The notes under the pieces are model-generated. The model was not told where the DNA came from and made no database searches. It saw only the letters and a list, made by a program, of their open reading frames with translations. Of a stretch of DNA of 64,000 nt, positions 56,627 through 64,000 are shown in pieces. Made by a program: the position numbers and the translations under genes. The first letter of the stretch is position 1. Each line of letters starts with the position of its first letter. This stretch comes from Mesorhizobium sp. (lineage in GTDB: Bacteria > Pseudomonadota > Alphaproteobacteria > Rhizobiales > Rhizobiaceae): NCBI GenBank assembly GCA_027492275.1, contig JAPUFC010000065.1, positions 62,001 to 126,000 on the forward strand. The letters run 5' to 3'.

Positions 56627-57901
56627 TCACATCTGCCGCTTGGCGTCTCCGCCTCTCGCCTTCCTGGCCGGGGCCGCATGGCGGAAGCTGTGGATGAAAT
56701 CGACGATGCGCGGCACAATCTCGGCGCGGAAGCGGGAGCCGTTGAAGACGCCGTAATGGCCGACCACCGGCTGGACATAGTGCATCTTGCGATCGGCCGG
56801 AATGCCGGTGCACAGGTCGTGGGCGGCTTCCGTCTGGCCGAGCCCGGAAATGTCGTCCTTCTCGCCCTCGATCGTCAGCAGCGCCGTATTGCGGATGGCC
56901 GAAGGCACGACCGGCGTCCCGCGATGGGTCATCTCGCCCTTCGGCAGGGCGTGGCGGACGAAGACGGTCTCGACCGTCTGGAGATAGAATTCGGCGGTGA
57001 GGTCCATGACCGCGAGATACTCGTCATAGAACTCGCGATGCTTCTCCGCGCCGTCGCCGTCGTTCTTCACGAGATGCAGGAAGAAGTCCTTGTGCGCCAT
57101 GATATGGCGGTCGAGATTCATGCTCATGAAGCCCGACAGTTGCAGGAAGCCGGGATAGACGCTGCGCATGAAGCCCGGCGCCGGCCACGGCACGGGCATG
57201 ATGACATTGTCGCGGAACCAGTCGATGCCGCGCTCCTCGGCCAGCGTGTTCACGGCCGTGGGGTTGCGCCGCGTGTCGATCGGCCCGCCCATCAGCGTCA
57301 TGGTCGCCGGGATGAGCGGATCGCCCTTCGCCTCCATCAGCGCGACGGCCGCGAGCACCGGGACGGAAGGCTGGCACACCGCCATCACATGCGTGCCCTC
57401 GCCGAGATGGTGGAGCATGGCCACCACGTAGTCGATGTAGTCGTCCAGGTCGAAGCGGCCCTCGCCCACCGGCACCATGCGCGCATCGGCCCAGTCGGTC
57501 ACGTAGACCTCGCAATGCGGCAGCATCGCCTCGACCGTGCCGCGCAGCAGCGTCGCATAGTGACCCGACATGGGCGCCACGATCAGCAGCTTCGGGTCGT
57601 TGCGCCGGCCGGATGCGCCGCGCTGGAAATGGATCAGGTCGCAGAACGGGCGCGACCAGACCACCTGCTCGGAGACCGAAACGTCCTGGAAGCCGATGCG
57701 GGTGCGGTCGAGACCGAAGCTCGGCTTGCCGTAGCGGCGCGTGGTGCGCTCGAAGAGCTCCGCCGCGGCGGCCACGGAGCGGCCCCACTGCGTCTGCGAG
57801 GCAGGGTTCAACGGGCTGGTGTAGAGAAGCCGCAGCGCGTCCGCATAGGAGCGGAACGGCTGCATAGCCGCATGGTTCAGTTCATAGAGCTGATAGAACA
57901 T
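56627..57901 (-). CDS. phaZ: Intracellular polyhydroxybutyrate depolymerase
   Basis: 424 residues from the ATG at 57899-57901 with AAGGGAAAC upstream. It begins MFYQLYELNHAAMQPFR, as PhaZ does. The lipase box has Cys in place of Ser (VMAVCQPSVPVLAA), characteristic of intracellular PhaZ. TLMGGPIDTRRNPT and the His in QPVVGHYGVFNG complete the active site. It mobilises stored PHB. An inverted repeat upstream may bind PhaR. Confidence 0.94.
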   Translation of the reverse strand: MFYQLYELNHAAMQPFRSYADALRLLYTSPLNPASQTQWGRSVAAAAELFERTTRRYGKPSFGLDRTRIGFQDVSVSEQVVWSRPFCDLIHFQRGASGRRNDPKLLIVAPMSGHYATLLRGTVEAMLPHCEVYVTDWADARMVPVGEGRFDLDDYIDYVVAMLHHLGEGTHVMAVCQPSVPVLAAVALMEAKGDPLIPATMTLMGGPIDTRRNPTAVNTLAEERGIDWFRDNVIMPVPWPAPGFMRSVYPGFLQLSGFMSMNLDRHIMAHKDFFLHLVKNDGDGAEKHREFYDEYLAVMDLTAEFYLQTVETVFVRHALPKGEMTHRGTPVVPSAIRNTALLTIEGEKDDISGLGQTEAAHDLCTGIPADRKMHYVQPVVGHYGVFNGSRFRAEIVPRIVDFIHSFRHAAPARKARGGDAKRQM

Positions 57902-57967
57902 TTGTTTCCCTTCCGCCGCCCGCAGGGGCAACGGTTGCCCTTTCGACCCCTCAAGGTAATACGACCA

Positions 57968-58003
57968 CGCTGCAACGCAATAGGGAAGTGAGCAGTTGCA
58001 GCG
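57968..58003. promoter_or_regulatory. Inverted repeat CGCTGCAAC / GTTGCAGCG upstream of phaZ
   Basis: Perfect 9-bp arms separated by 18 nt, 67 nt before the phaZ start. TGC/GCA-rich repeats of this type are the operators of PhaR in Paracoccus and Rhodobacter, so a PHB-responsive control site is plausible. The rest of the 148-bp spacer shows nothing clear. Confidence 0.35.
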
Positions 58004-58049
58004 AGAGCCGGAGCGGCGGGAAACAGGCAGGTATCGGGCTTCCTTCGGC

Positions 58050-58337
58050 TCACAGCCCTTCGACGAGCACCATCTCGGCCGTGGCGAATTTCTGCCGGAT
58101 GGCCCGCGCGGCCGCGTATTCGGGCGAGTGATAGCAGTCGTGCGCGGCCTTCAGCGAGGCGAATTCCATCACCACGTTGCGCGCGTGGTCAGGTCCTTCC
58201 AGCGTCTCGTAGGCGCCGCCGCGCGCCAGGATGCGCGCCCCGTACTTCTCGAAGGCGGGCCTGGCGGCGGCGACATAGTCCTTGTAGCCTTCCGGGTCGC
58301 GCACATCGACCCTGGCGATCCAGTATCCCTTGGGCAT
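58050..58337 (-). CDS. DUF1330 family protein
   Basis: 95 residues, a ferredoxin-like dimeric alpha/beta-barrel protein. The typical start KGYWIARVDVRDPEGYKDYV and VVMEFASLKAAHDCYHSPEYAAARAIR match DUF1330. Function unknown. It lies 13 nt downstream of pyrF and is presumably the last gene of the FMN reductase-pyrF operon. Confidence 0.9.
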   Translation of the reverse strand: MPKGYWIARVDVRDPEGYKDYVAAARPAFEKYGARILARGGAYETLEGPDHARNVVMEFASLKAAHDCYHSPEYAAARAIRQKFATAEMVLVEGL

Positions 58338-58350
58338 CCTTCCTCCAGTC

Positions 58351-59046
58351 TCAGGCTTGCGCCATTTCCGACAGGATCGCCTGCGCGGCGCCCTTTCGGT
58401 CGGCGGCGTTGACGATCGGGCGCGCGACGACCAGATGGCTGGCCCCCGCCCGGATGGCGGCGGCCGGCGTCACGACGCGCTTCTGGTCGCCGCGATCGGC
58501 GCCGGCGGGGCGGATGCCGGGCGTGACGACCGCCATGTCCGGGCCGACGATCTCGCGCACGGCGGCGGCCTCGGCGGCCGAGCACACGATGCCGCCCATG
58601 CCCGCGTCGAGGGCCTGCCGGGCGCGGCGGGCAACGAGGGTCTGCGGGTCCCAGGCGTAGCCGGCTTCCGCCAGGTCGCGCTCGTCCATCGAGGTCAGCA
58701 CCGTGACGCCGAGCAAAGTGAGGCCTGAGCCGCGGGCGGCCGCCACGGCGGCGCGCATCGCCTTCGGATAGGCATGCAGGGTCAGCATGGAGACGCCCAT
58801 GCGGGCGATGTTCTCGACGCCCTTGGCCACGGTGTTGTCGATGTCGAGCAGCTTCATGTCGAGGAAGATGCGCCTGCCCTCGCCTGCCAGTTCGCGGGCG
58901 AAGTCCAGACCGCCGGCGAAGACGAGCTGGTAGCCGATCTTGTAGAAGGAGACCGTCTCGCCGAGATCGCGCACGACCGCGCGCGCCTCGTCGATGGTCG
59001 GCACGTCGAGCCCGACGATCAGCCGGTCCTTCACTGTCCCGCTCAT
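58351..59046 (-). CDS. pyrF: Orotidine 5'-phosphate decarboxylase
   Basis: 231 residues from the ATG at 59044-59046, which overlaps the upstream stop codon. It begins [10 protein letters not shown]; the catalytic Asp-Lys-Asp array is in [13 protein letters not shown], and VTPGIRPAG binds phosphate. Last step of UMP synthesis. Confidence 0.96.
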   Translation of the reverse strand: MSGTVKDRLIVGLDVPTIDEARAVVRDLGETVSFYKIGYQLVFAGGLDFARELAGEGRRIFLDMKLLDIDNTVAKGVENIARMGVSMLTLHAYPKAMRAAVAAARGSGLTLLGVTVLTSMDERDLAEAGYAWDPQTLVARRARQALDAGMGGIVCSAAEAAAVREIVGPDMAVVTPGIRPAGADRGDQKRVVTPAAAIRAGASHLVVARPIVNAADRKGAAQAILSEMAQA

Positions 59047-59639
59047 GCCTCCACCCTGTCCGACAGCATGGCGGCGCGCTCGATCAGCGTGCGGCAGAGG
59101 CGCGTCATGCCCTTGCGCAGGCGCTCGTCCCTGAAATCGCCCGCCTCGTCGAAGGCCTCGGCGGCGTTGGGCACCGAGACCTGCGGGGCGATCACCTCCA
59201 TCTGGATATGCGACAGGACCGCGCGCAGATGGGTCGCGCTGCGGATGCCGGCGAAGTGGCCGTCGGAGGAGGAGCAGATGCCGACGACCTTGCCGGGGAA
59301 TGGCCGGAGCGCGACGTTGCCGTCCGTCCGCACCCGGCTCACCCAGTCGATGGCGTTCTTGAGCAGAGGCGGTATCGAACCGTTGTATTCCGGCGTTGCG
59401 ATCAGCACCGCATCGTGCCCGGCGAAGAAGCGGGCCAGCGCCAGCGCGTTCCGCGGCACGCCGCTCTCCTTCTCCAGGTCCTGATCCATTATCGGCAGGG
59501 GATGGTCGGCGAGCGAGATGCGCGTCACGTCGGCGCCCTGCAGGACCAGTTCCTTCATGGCCGCGTCGGCGACCCTGCCGCTGTAGGAGCCGGTGCGGAT
59601 GGAGCCGGCGAAGACGAGGATTTTCGGGATGACCGCCAT
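59043..59639 (-). CDS. NADPH-dependent FMN reductase
   Basis: 198 residues, flavodoxin-like. FMN loop [14 protein letters not shown] and [24 protein letters not shown] are the family signatures. It reduces FMN or quinone-like compounds. It overlaps pyrF by 4 nt, so translation of the two is coupled. Its start faces the comM remnant. Confidence 0.9.
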   Translation of the reverse strand: MAVIPKILVFAGSIRTGSYSGRVADAAMKELVLQGADVTRISLADHPLPIMDQDLEKESGVPRNALALARFFAGHDAVLIATPEYNGSIPPLLKNAIDWVSRVRTDGNVALRPFPGKVVGICSSSDGHFAGIRSATHLRAVLSHIQMEVIAPQVSVPNAAEAFDEAGDFRDERLRKGMTRLCRTLIERAAMLSDRVEA

Positions 59640-59699
59640 GGAAGCCTCTTTGCGCCCACCTATAGGCCAAGCCGCCGGCGAATCAACCGGTCGCCGCGA

Positions 59700-60594
59700 T
59701 CAGGCCGCCTGCGCCATCCGCTCCGGCGGCAGGCGGTAGGAGATCGCCTCGGCAAGGTGGATGCGGCCGACCGTCTCCGAACCGTCCAGGTCGGCCAGCG
59801 TGCGCGCCACCCGCAGCACCCGGTGATAGGCGCGCGCCGACAGGCCGAGCTTTTCCCCGGCATCGCGCAGAAGGGCCTGTCCGGCCGCGTCGGGCATGGA
59901 TACCCTTTCCAGGATCGCGGTGGCGCAATGGGCGTTGGTGGCGGCGGTCCCGGCTCCGAGCCGCTCGTAGCGCGCGGCCTGCGCCTGGCGGGCGCGCGCC
60001 ACCCGGGCGGCGACCGCCGCGCTCGACTCGGCGCGGCCCGGCCTGACCAGGTCGGCCGCCGAGACGGCGGGCACGTCGATGCGCAGGTCGATGCGGTCGA
60101 GCAGCGGACCCGACAGCCGCGCCTGGTATTCGGTGCGGCAGCGGTCGCCCCGCGCGCAGCGGAAGCCCGGCTCGCCGGCCATGCCGCAACGGCACGGATT
60201 CATGGCGGCGACCAGCTGGATGCGGGCCGGGTAGGTGACGCAGCTGTTGGCCCGGGCGACGACGCACTCGCCCGATTCCAGCGGCTGGCGCAGCGCGTCG
60301 AGCGCCTGCGGCGAGAATTCGGGCAGTTCGTCGAGGAACAGCACGCCGCCATGCGCCAGCGAAACCTCGCCGGGGCGCACGCGCACGCCGCCGCCCGACG
60401 AGCGCGGCCATGGAGGCCGAATGGTGCGGGGCGCGAAACGGCCGGCGGTCGGTGAGCTTGCCGCCGGCCAGCTCGCCCGCGATCGAGGCGATCATCGAGA
60501 CCTCGAGCAGCTCCTTCGGCAGCAGCGGCGGCAGGATGGACGGCAGGCGCTGCGCCAGCATGGACTTGCCGGACCCCGGCGGCCCGACCATCAG
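59700..60594 (-). pseudogene. comM: comM/yifB (Mg-chelatase-like AAA+ ATPase), truncated by insertion and frameshifted
   Basis: C-terminal part of ComM, a helicase used in natural transformation. The intact segment starts at LMVGPPGSGKSMLAQRLPS (Walker A) at 60594; the preceding 200 or so residues are replaced by foreign DNA. RPFRAPHHSASMAALVG is followed by a 1-base insertion (GTCGGGCGGCGG for GTCGGCGGCGG, near 60390). The frame then continues with RVRPGEVSLAHGGVLFLDELPEF (Walker B) to the normal end ISYRLPPERMAQAA. Two independent lesions make it non-functional unless one is a sequencing error. Confidence 0.88.
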
Positions 60595-60604
60595 ATAATG
60601 TAAC
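60585..60604. other. Left junction of the integrated element (att site) in comM
   Basis: ComM-like coding sequence ends at about 60594 (CTG of LMVGPP) and A/T-rich DNA begins at 60595 (ATAATGTAACC). The recombinase gene starts 50 bp away, as is usual for serine integrases. The exact crossover dinucleotide cannot be set without the other end. Confidence 0.7.
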
Positions 60605-60612
60605 CAATTAAT

Positions 60613-60641
60613 TTGACATATTTGCAAGGTCGCAATAGATG
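60613..60641 (+). promoter_or_regulatory. Promoter of the serine recombinase, predicting a leaderless mRNA
   Basis: TTGACA at 60613-60618 and TAGATG at 60636-60641, exactly 17 nt apart. The expected start site coincides with the ATG at 60647, and there is no ribosome site. An inverted repeat AGGTC (60627) / GACCT (60641) overlaps the -10 and could be an operator. Confidence 0.6.
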
Positions 60642-60646
60642 ACCTC

Positions 60647-62461
60647 ATGCAAGACACTGCCCTCTCCCGGCCAGCGGCCTATTCCTACATCCGCATGTCT
60701 ACGAACCTTCAGCTTAAGGGCGACAGCCGCAGGCGGCAGTTGGAGCTTTCCGAGCAATACGCACGTGAAAACGGTCTCGAACTTGTCGCGGACTTCCAGT
60801 TGGAGGACATCGGAATATCGGCCTTCAAGGGGGCTAACCTCGCGGCAGGAAGCGCCTTGGGAGCATTCTTGCAGGCAATCCGCGGTGGAAAGATCCCTAC
60901 GGGGTCCTATCTGCTTGTGGAGTCGCTTGATCGACTCAGCAGGCAGGACGTCTTCTCGTCGCTCTCGCTGTTTACCGAGATCATCAAGAGCGGCGTCAAC
61001 ATCGTCACCTTGGCGGACAGGCAGACCTACGCGGCCGGCCAGACAGACTTCAGCCAGCTAGTTCTGTCGCTGGCGATCATGAGCCGTGCCCACGAGGAAT
61101 CGCGCACCAAGAGCTATCGGCTGAGCGAGGCGTGGACAAGCAAGCGAAGGAATGTCAGCCGGCGGAAACTCACCGCTCAATGTCCGGCTTGGCTTAGCCT
61201 TACGGCTGACAAAGAGAGCTTCATCGTTCTTGAAGACCGTGCCGCCATCGTCCAACGGATTTTCGAGGAATCTGCCTCCGGCATTGGAAATTATTCGATT
61301 GCCCGCCGTCTCAACAAAGCCGGTGTGCAGCCGTTTGGCCGCTCGCAGGGATGGCAGATATCATACATCAACAAGATTTTGACCAATCGGGCTGTTCTAG
61401 GCGAGTTCCAACCCCATCGTCTCTTTGAAGGACGGCGAATGCCTGAAGGCACTGCCATCCCCGGTTATTTTCCGCAGGTAGTGTCCGAGGAGTTGTTCTT
61501 GCGGGCGCAAGCAGGGCGGACGCAACGCCGGATCTCCGGCACCGGGCGAAAGGGCTACCTGATAACCAATCTGTTCTCAGGTCTCGCTAGATGCGCATAC
61601 TGTCGTGGACCGATGCACCTTCTGAACAAGGGGCACGGACCCAAAGGCGGCACGTATCTGGTCTGCGATACAGCGAACCGGGGCCTTGGATGCGAGAGAA
61701 CTAGCTGGCGCTATGACGACTTCGAGACGTCTTTCCTTGCTTTCGTAGAGGAGCTTGACTTGGAGCCGCTCGTTCGCAGTGAACATGATGCTGACGAAAG
61801 GAGGAAAGTCGATCAGGCCTTACAAGCGCTCTCTGGACAGATATCTCAGTTGCAGCGACAGCGGGAGCGAACGTATACGCTGCTAATGGAGGAAGAGGTC
61901 GTATCGGACTACCTTAAGCAGGAGCTGATCAGATGCGAACGGGAATTGGCGGCTGCCACCGACCGCCTGACCCAACTTGAGTCGGAACGGCGCGAGTTCG
62001 CAGCGAACGCTCTTCGCGTCTACGATAGCAAAGAACAGATTAAAGGTCTCATCCAACGGCTACGGCATGGAAGCCAAGAGGACGTATACCGCCTCCGCGC
62101 GCAGGTGGCAGCACGACTGAAGGCTCTTGTTACGTCGGTTACCGTGGCAACAGCGGGACAACGGCCACTTATTGAAAAAGCGATCAGAGAACTCGCGGAT
62201 TCTGGCGGGGAGGATGTTGGATCGGTAAGGGTTCAGGCCGCTCTTCAAACTGACGCCACGTCCATGCGTGCTGCCCATCGGTATTTCTCGGTGAGTTTTA
62301 AAGATGGAAGTTTGCGGATTGTGCATCCGGGGGCAAGCGATCCTCTTGTGGCGGAAAGACAAATCTACGGCTCGCAGCAGGAATTTATTCGTATGGAGGC
62401 AGACGGCCTCCCGGAGGCTTTTCTGAAGTCGAAAACCTTCAGTTCAAAAGGCTTGTCGTAA
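60647..62461 (+). CDS. Large serine recombinase (integrase)
   Basis: 604 residues. Resolvase domain (about 10-150) with the nucleophile Ser18 in YIRMSTNLQLKGDSRRRQ and the arginine-rich LLVESLDRLSRQD. The Recombinase domain (about 180-270) has AAIVQRIFEESASGIGNYSIARRLNKAG. A zinc ribbon (about 315-360) has CAYC ... C ... C, and a long coiled coil (about 380-450) follows, as needed for att-site synapsis. It integrates and, with a directionality factor, excises the element. Lower GC and different codon use mark it as foreign. It is adjacent to the left junction. Confidence 0.93.
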   Translation: MQDTALSRPAAYSYIRMSTNLQLKGDSRRRQLELSEQYARENGLELVADFQLEDIGISAFKGANLAAGSALGAFLQAIRGGKIPTGSYLLVESLDRLSRQDVFSSLSLFTEIIKSGVNIVTLADRQTYAAGQTDFSQLVLSLAIMSRAHEESRTKSYRLSEAWTSKRRNVSRRKLTAQCPAWLSLTADKESFIVLEDRAAIVQRIFEESASGIGNYSIARRLNKAGVQPFGRSQGWQISYINKILTNRAVLGEFQPHRLFEGRRMPEGTAIPGYFPQVVSEELFLRAQAGRTQRRISGTGRKGYLITNLFSGLARCAYCRGPMHLLNKGHGPKGGTYLVCDTANRGLGCERTSWRYDDFETSFLAFVEELDLEPLVRSEHDADERRKVDQALQALSGQISQLQRQRERTYTLLMEEEVVSDYLKQELIRCERELAAATDRLTQLESERREFAANALRVYDSKEQIKGLIQRLRHGSQEDVYRLRAQVAARLKALVTSVTVATAGQRPLIEKAIRELADSGGEDVGSVRVQAALQTDATSMRAAHRYFSVSFKDGSLRIVHPGASDPLVAERQIYGSQQEFIRMEADGLPEAFLKSKTFSSKGLS

Positions 62462-62506
62462 TCCCAGTCTCCAGGTCCTTCTGTCGCGACACGGTAGGCG
62501 AACGAT

Positions 62507-63070
62507 TCAATCCTTCTCTCCGCCGACATTACGGAGTTCGGTAATCGCCTTGGCGATGTGGTCGGCGGCGAGCCGGGTATCAAGTGCAGTCCACGTGACG
62601 AGGTTCTGCGGGATTTCGGACAGAGTATTCACCGATTTCACCTGCACCACGTCGACCCGCCTGTCCGGTTCCGGCCAGAAGATCAACAAGTCAGGACTCG
62701 GAGTATCCGACGCGGGCTCGGAGGAAGAAGCGCCGGTGGTTTCATCGAACGGACTCTGAGGTTGAGCGGCGACCGAAACCTGAGGCAGGAATTCGGGGGA
62801 AATCCGCTCCTTAAGGTGATCCATCACAGGCTCGACTGCAGCGGCAGAGGCTTTCTGCGCCTGTTTCAATGGAAGCCCTGCGTTACCCAGCTTCTTCAAT
62901 ATGTAAATGCGAACCACTTCGTCGAGGTCGACGCGAGTCCATCCGGCATCGTCTCTTCTAGGAAGGATATTTCGGTACCGCCACTCTCGCTGAAGGCCGG
63001 CCGAAACCCCGGTGACCGCTGCTATTTCAGCAGGAGTGAATTCCAACGAAGGAACACCATAACGCGGCAT
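62507..63070 (-). CDS. MerR/AlpA-like HTH regulator of the element
   Basis: 187 residues from the ATG at 63068-63070; a TTG 12 nt earlier is possible. Residues about 10-70 form a MerR-superfamily winged helix (FTPAEIAAVTGVSAGLQREWRYRNI, then VDLDEVVRIYILKKLGNAGLPL). The centre is low-complexity (Ser, Pro, Glu), and the C-terminal 70 residues (DLLIFWPEPDRRVDVVQVKSV) form an unrecognised domain. It could act as a repressor or as a recombination directionality factor. A perfect inverted repeat lies directly upstream. It is convergent with the recombinase gene. Confidence 0.75.
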   Translation of the reverse strand: MPRYGVPSLEFTPAEIAAVTGVSAGLQREWRYRNILPRRDDAGWTRVDLDEVVRIYILKKLGNAGLPLKQAQKASAAAVEPVMDHLKERISPEFLPQVSVAAQPQSPFDETTGASSSEPASDTPSPDLLIFWPEPDRRVDVVQVKSVNTLSEIPQNLVTWTALDTRLAADHIAKAITELRNVGGEKD

Positions 63071-63083
63071 TGTAAATCCCAAA

Positions 63084-63101
63084 CCGTTACATATCTAACG
63101 G
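63084..63101. promoter_or_regulatory. Inverted repeat CCGTTA-CATATC-TAACGG, probable operator
   Basis: Perfect 6-bp arms with a 6-nt spacer, 13 bp upstream of the HTH regulator start and in the divergent spacer shared with the primase gene. Likely binding site of the regulator. Confidence 0.55.
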
Positions 63102-63293
63102 CACAGCAGCGCTTCGTATACATTCAGGTTACCTGGACATCACTGAGCGCACCGAAGAAGCCGGTCCGTATCATGAATTCGCAAGCACACAAGTCTAACC
63201 CCATTCAATCCGTTGGCATTTCGTCCCATGGGAGCCGGCTGGTACAGTTCTCTGCCATGCAGAGCCACTGAGAAAGTGGACGAACGGCTTCAT

Positions 63294-64000
63294 ATGGACC
63301 GTTCTTCCGAGGGAGAAGAACCTGCGCTGTCGGCCGCATGCAGCCTAGCGACTACTCGGAAGCTTCGGCTCTCGATCAATGCTGGCATCGTCAACAAGAC
63401 TGTTCCAGATAACAGCCTTTACGTCGACGGCTGGGAGAACGTCGAACTAACGATCGCCGAGTTTGCGGAGGCGGTTGCCGGACAGGGCCATGCCTACTGC
63501 GCGCAGCTCAAAGGAAGAAGGGAAAGCAGGAACTTCCTGGCCTCCGACATCGTGTCCGTGGACGTCGACCACGGCATGACGATCGAGGAGGCCTTGGCAA
63601 ACCCACTGGTGAGGGACAGCGCCGCCCTCCTCTACCCCACGTCCAGCCACACCGACGCCGACCCCAAGTTCCGCATCGTCTTCGTCACCCCCAGAACCAT
63701 TACCGATCCCAATGAGATGGAGGCCATCTCCCGGAGTTTAGCACTGCGTCTCATGGGCGATTCGGCAGTTACCGATGCTGCCCACCTGTTTTTCGGTCAT
63801 CGTGGCGTGGAGAGCATCATGATCGGCCGGCAGCTCGGGGAGGTTCTTGTGGCAGAGTTGATCGCGCAGGGAAAGATCGCGAAGGGCAAGCGGCAGCTCG
63901 ACAGCCGCAATTCGTCCTTGATCGTCGCCGCGAACGTCGCAGTCCGCCTTGCGGACGATCAAGTCCTCCCCTTGCAGGATGTTGTCGGAAGACCGTCGGC
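63294..64000 (+). CDS. Primase-polymerase-like replication protein, N-terminal part
   Basis: The frame is open from 63177 and leaves the window without a stop; ATG at 63294 is preferred, ATG 63228 is an alternative. About 235 residues are visible. The order IVSVDVDHGMTIEE, then LLYPTSSHTDADPKFRIVFVTP, then VTDAAHLFFGHRG fits the archaeo-eukaryotic primase core: motif I DxD, motif II SxH, and a third conserved region ending FFG. Such proteins start replication of plasmids, phages and satellites, usually with a C-terminal helicase that would lie beyond the window. It is divergent from the HTH gene. Confidence 0.7.
   Translation, partial: MDRSSEGEEPALSAACSLATTRKLRLSINAGIVNKTVPDNSLYVDGWENVELTIAEFAEAVAGQGHAYCAQLKGRRESRNFLASDIVSVDVDHGMTIEEALANPLVRDSAALLYPTSSHTDADPKFRIVFVTPRTITDPNEMEAISRSLALRLMGDSAVTDAAHLFFGHRGVESIMIGRQLGEVLVAELIAQGKIAKGKRQLDSRNSSLIVAANVAVRLADDQVLPLQDVVGRPS

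Larger units (their letters stand above)
60595..64000. mobile_element. Integrative element inserted in comM, right end beyond window
   Basis: From 60595 to the window end the DNA is visibly richer in A/T than the flanking chromosome and encodes a large serine recombinase, an HTH regulator and a primase-like protein. The left end is defined by the interrupted comM. The order integrase, small regulator, divergent primase is that of phage satellites and integrative plasmid-like islands. No capsid, tail or conjugation gene lies in the visible 3.4 kb. Confidence 0.85.

Noticed and set aside
60380-60400. Programmed frameshift in comM
   Set aside because: ComM is not known to use one, and the gene is already truncated, so ordinary decay or a sequencing error is simpler.
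63447-63962. Two minus-strand frames opposite the primase gene
   Set aside because: They are shadows; the plus frame is continuous for more than 700 nt and has conserved motifs.
60595-64000. Complete prophage
   Set aside because: No structural, packaging or lysis gene is visible; only integration, regulation and replication functions are present.

Overview
The window is a high-GC alphaproteobacterial chromosome segment. The markers point to Hyphomicrobiales (Rhizobiales), probably near the Mesorhizobium/Aquamicrobium/Phyllobacteriaceae group: a DivL-type pseudo-kinase, ChvG/ChvI next to a short HprK and an incomplete PTS, AddAB in place of RecBCD, a DUF2852 protein, BTLCP cysteine peptidase, trpFBA-accD-folC order, and short GC-rich palindromic repeats of the kind common in this order. 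No tRNA, rRNA or CRISPR array was seen. One structured RNA, the SRP RNA, is clear.

Layout. 1-5109 (-): microcin C/peptide-type ABC importer with two tandem solute-binding proteins followed by YejB and the start of YejE. 5228-9170: membrane cytochrome c, then kdsB and pheA on +, then nudC and a HIT protein on -. 9300-12382 (+): ffs, dnaX, ybaB, recR. 12408-19610: MltB-like transglycosylase, two luciferase-like oxidoreductases, a coiled-coil protein, a tiny basic protein, an MBL hydrolase, a decayed dehydratase fragment, a BON-LysM protein and arfB. 19631-31458 (-): trxA, addA, addB, murU, tsaE-amgK fusion and divL. From divL to addA every junction is a 4-nt stop/start overlap, so this is one translationally coupled unit. 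31656-37052 (-): ahcY, HPr, EIIA(Man), HprK, ChvG, ChvI, with pckA divergent on +. 39169-45917 (-): ygjP, trpF, trpB, SnoaL-like, cutA, trpA, accD, folC. 46033-48726 (-): DUF2852, BenE transporter, alpha/beta hydrolase. 48941-55864 (+): infC (ATT start), a methyltransferase-family membrane protein, rpmI, rplT, pheS, a small secreted protein, pheT and an aldo/keto reductase. 55880-59639 (-): BTLCP, phaZ, DUF1330, pyrF, FMN reductase.

59700-64000 is the accessory end. A comM (yifB) gene is cut at its Walker A motif, at about 60594, by a more A/T-rich element and also carries a 1-base frameshift. The element begins with a large serine recombinase that appears to be expressed from a leaderless promoter. 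Next come a MerR/AlpA-like regulator with a perfect inverted repeat ahead of it, and a divergent gene whose N-terminus carries archaeo-eukaryotic primase-type motifs (DxD, SxH) and runs off the window. Integrase, small HTH regulator and primase in this order resemble phage satellites or integrative plasmid-like islands. This is the most likely place for something undescribed, but most of the element lies beyond base 64000.

Two dispersed repeat families are each present twice. One is a roughly 120-bp GC-rich palindrome. One copy encodes the N-terminus of the MltB-like enzyme and the other sits upstream of benE. The second is a roughly 95-bp GTGAATGG-armed element that fills two operon spacers exactly from stop codon to start codon (ybaB-recR and ygjP-trpF).
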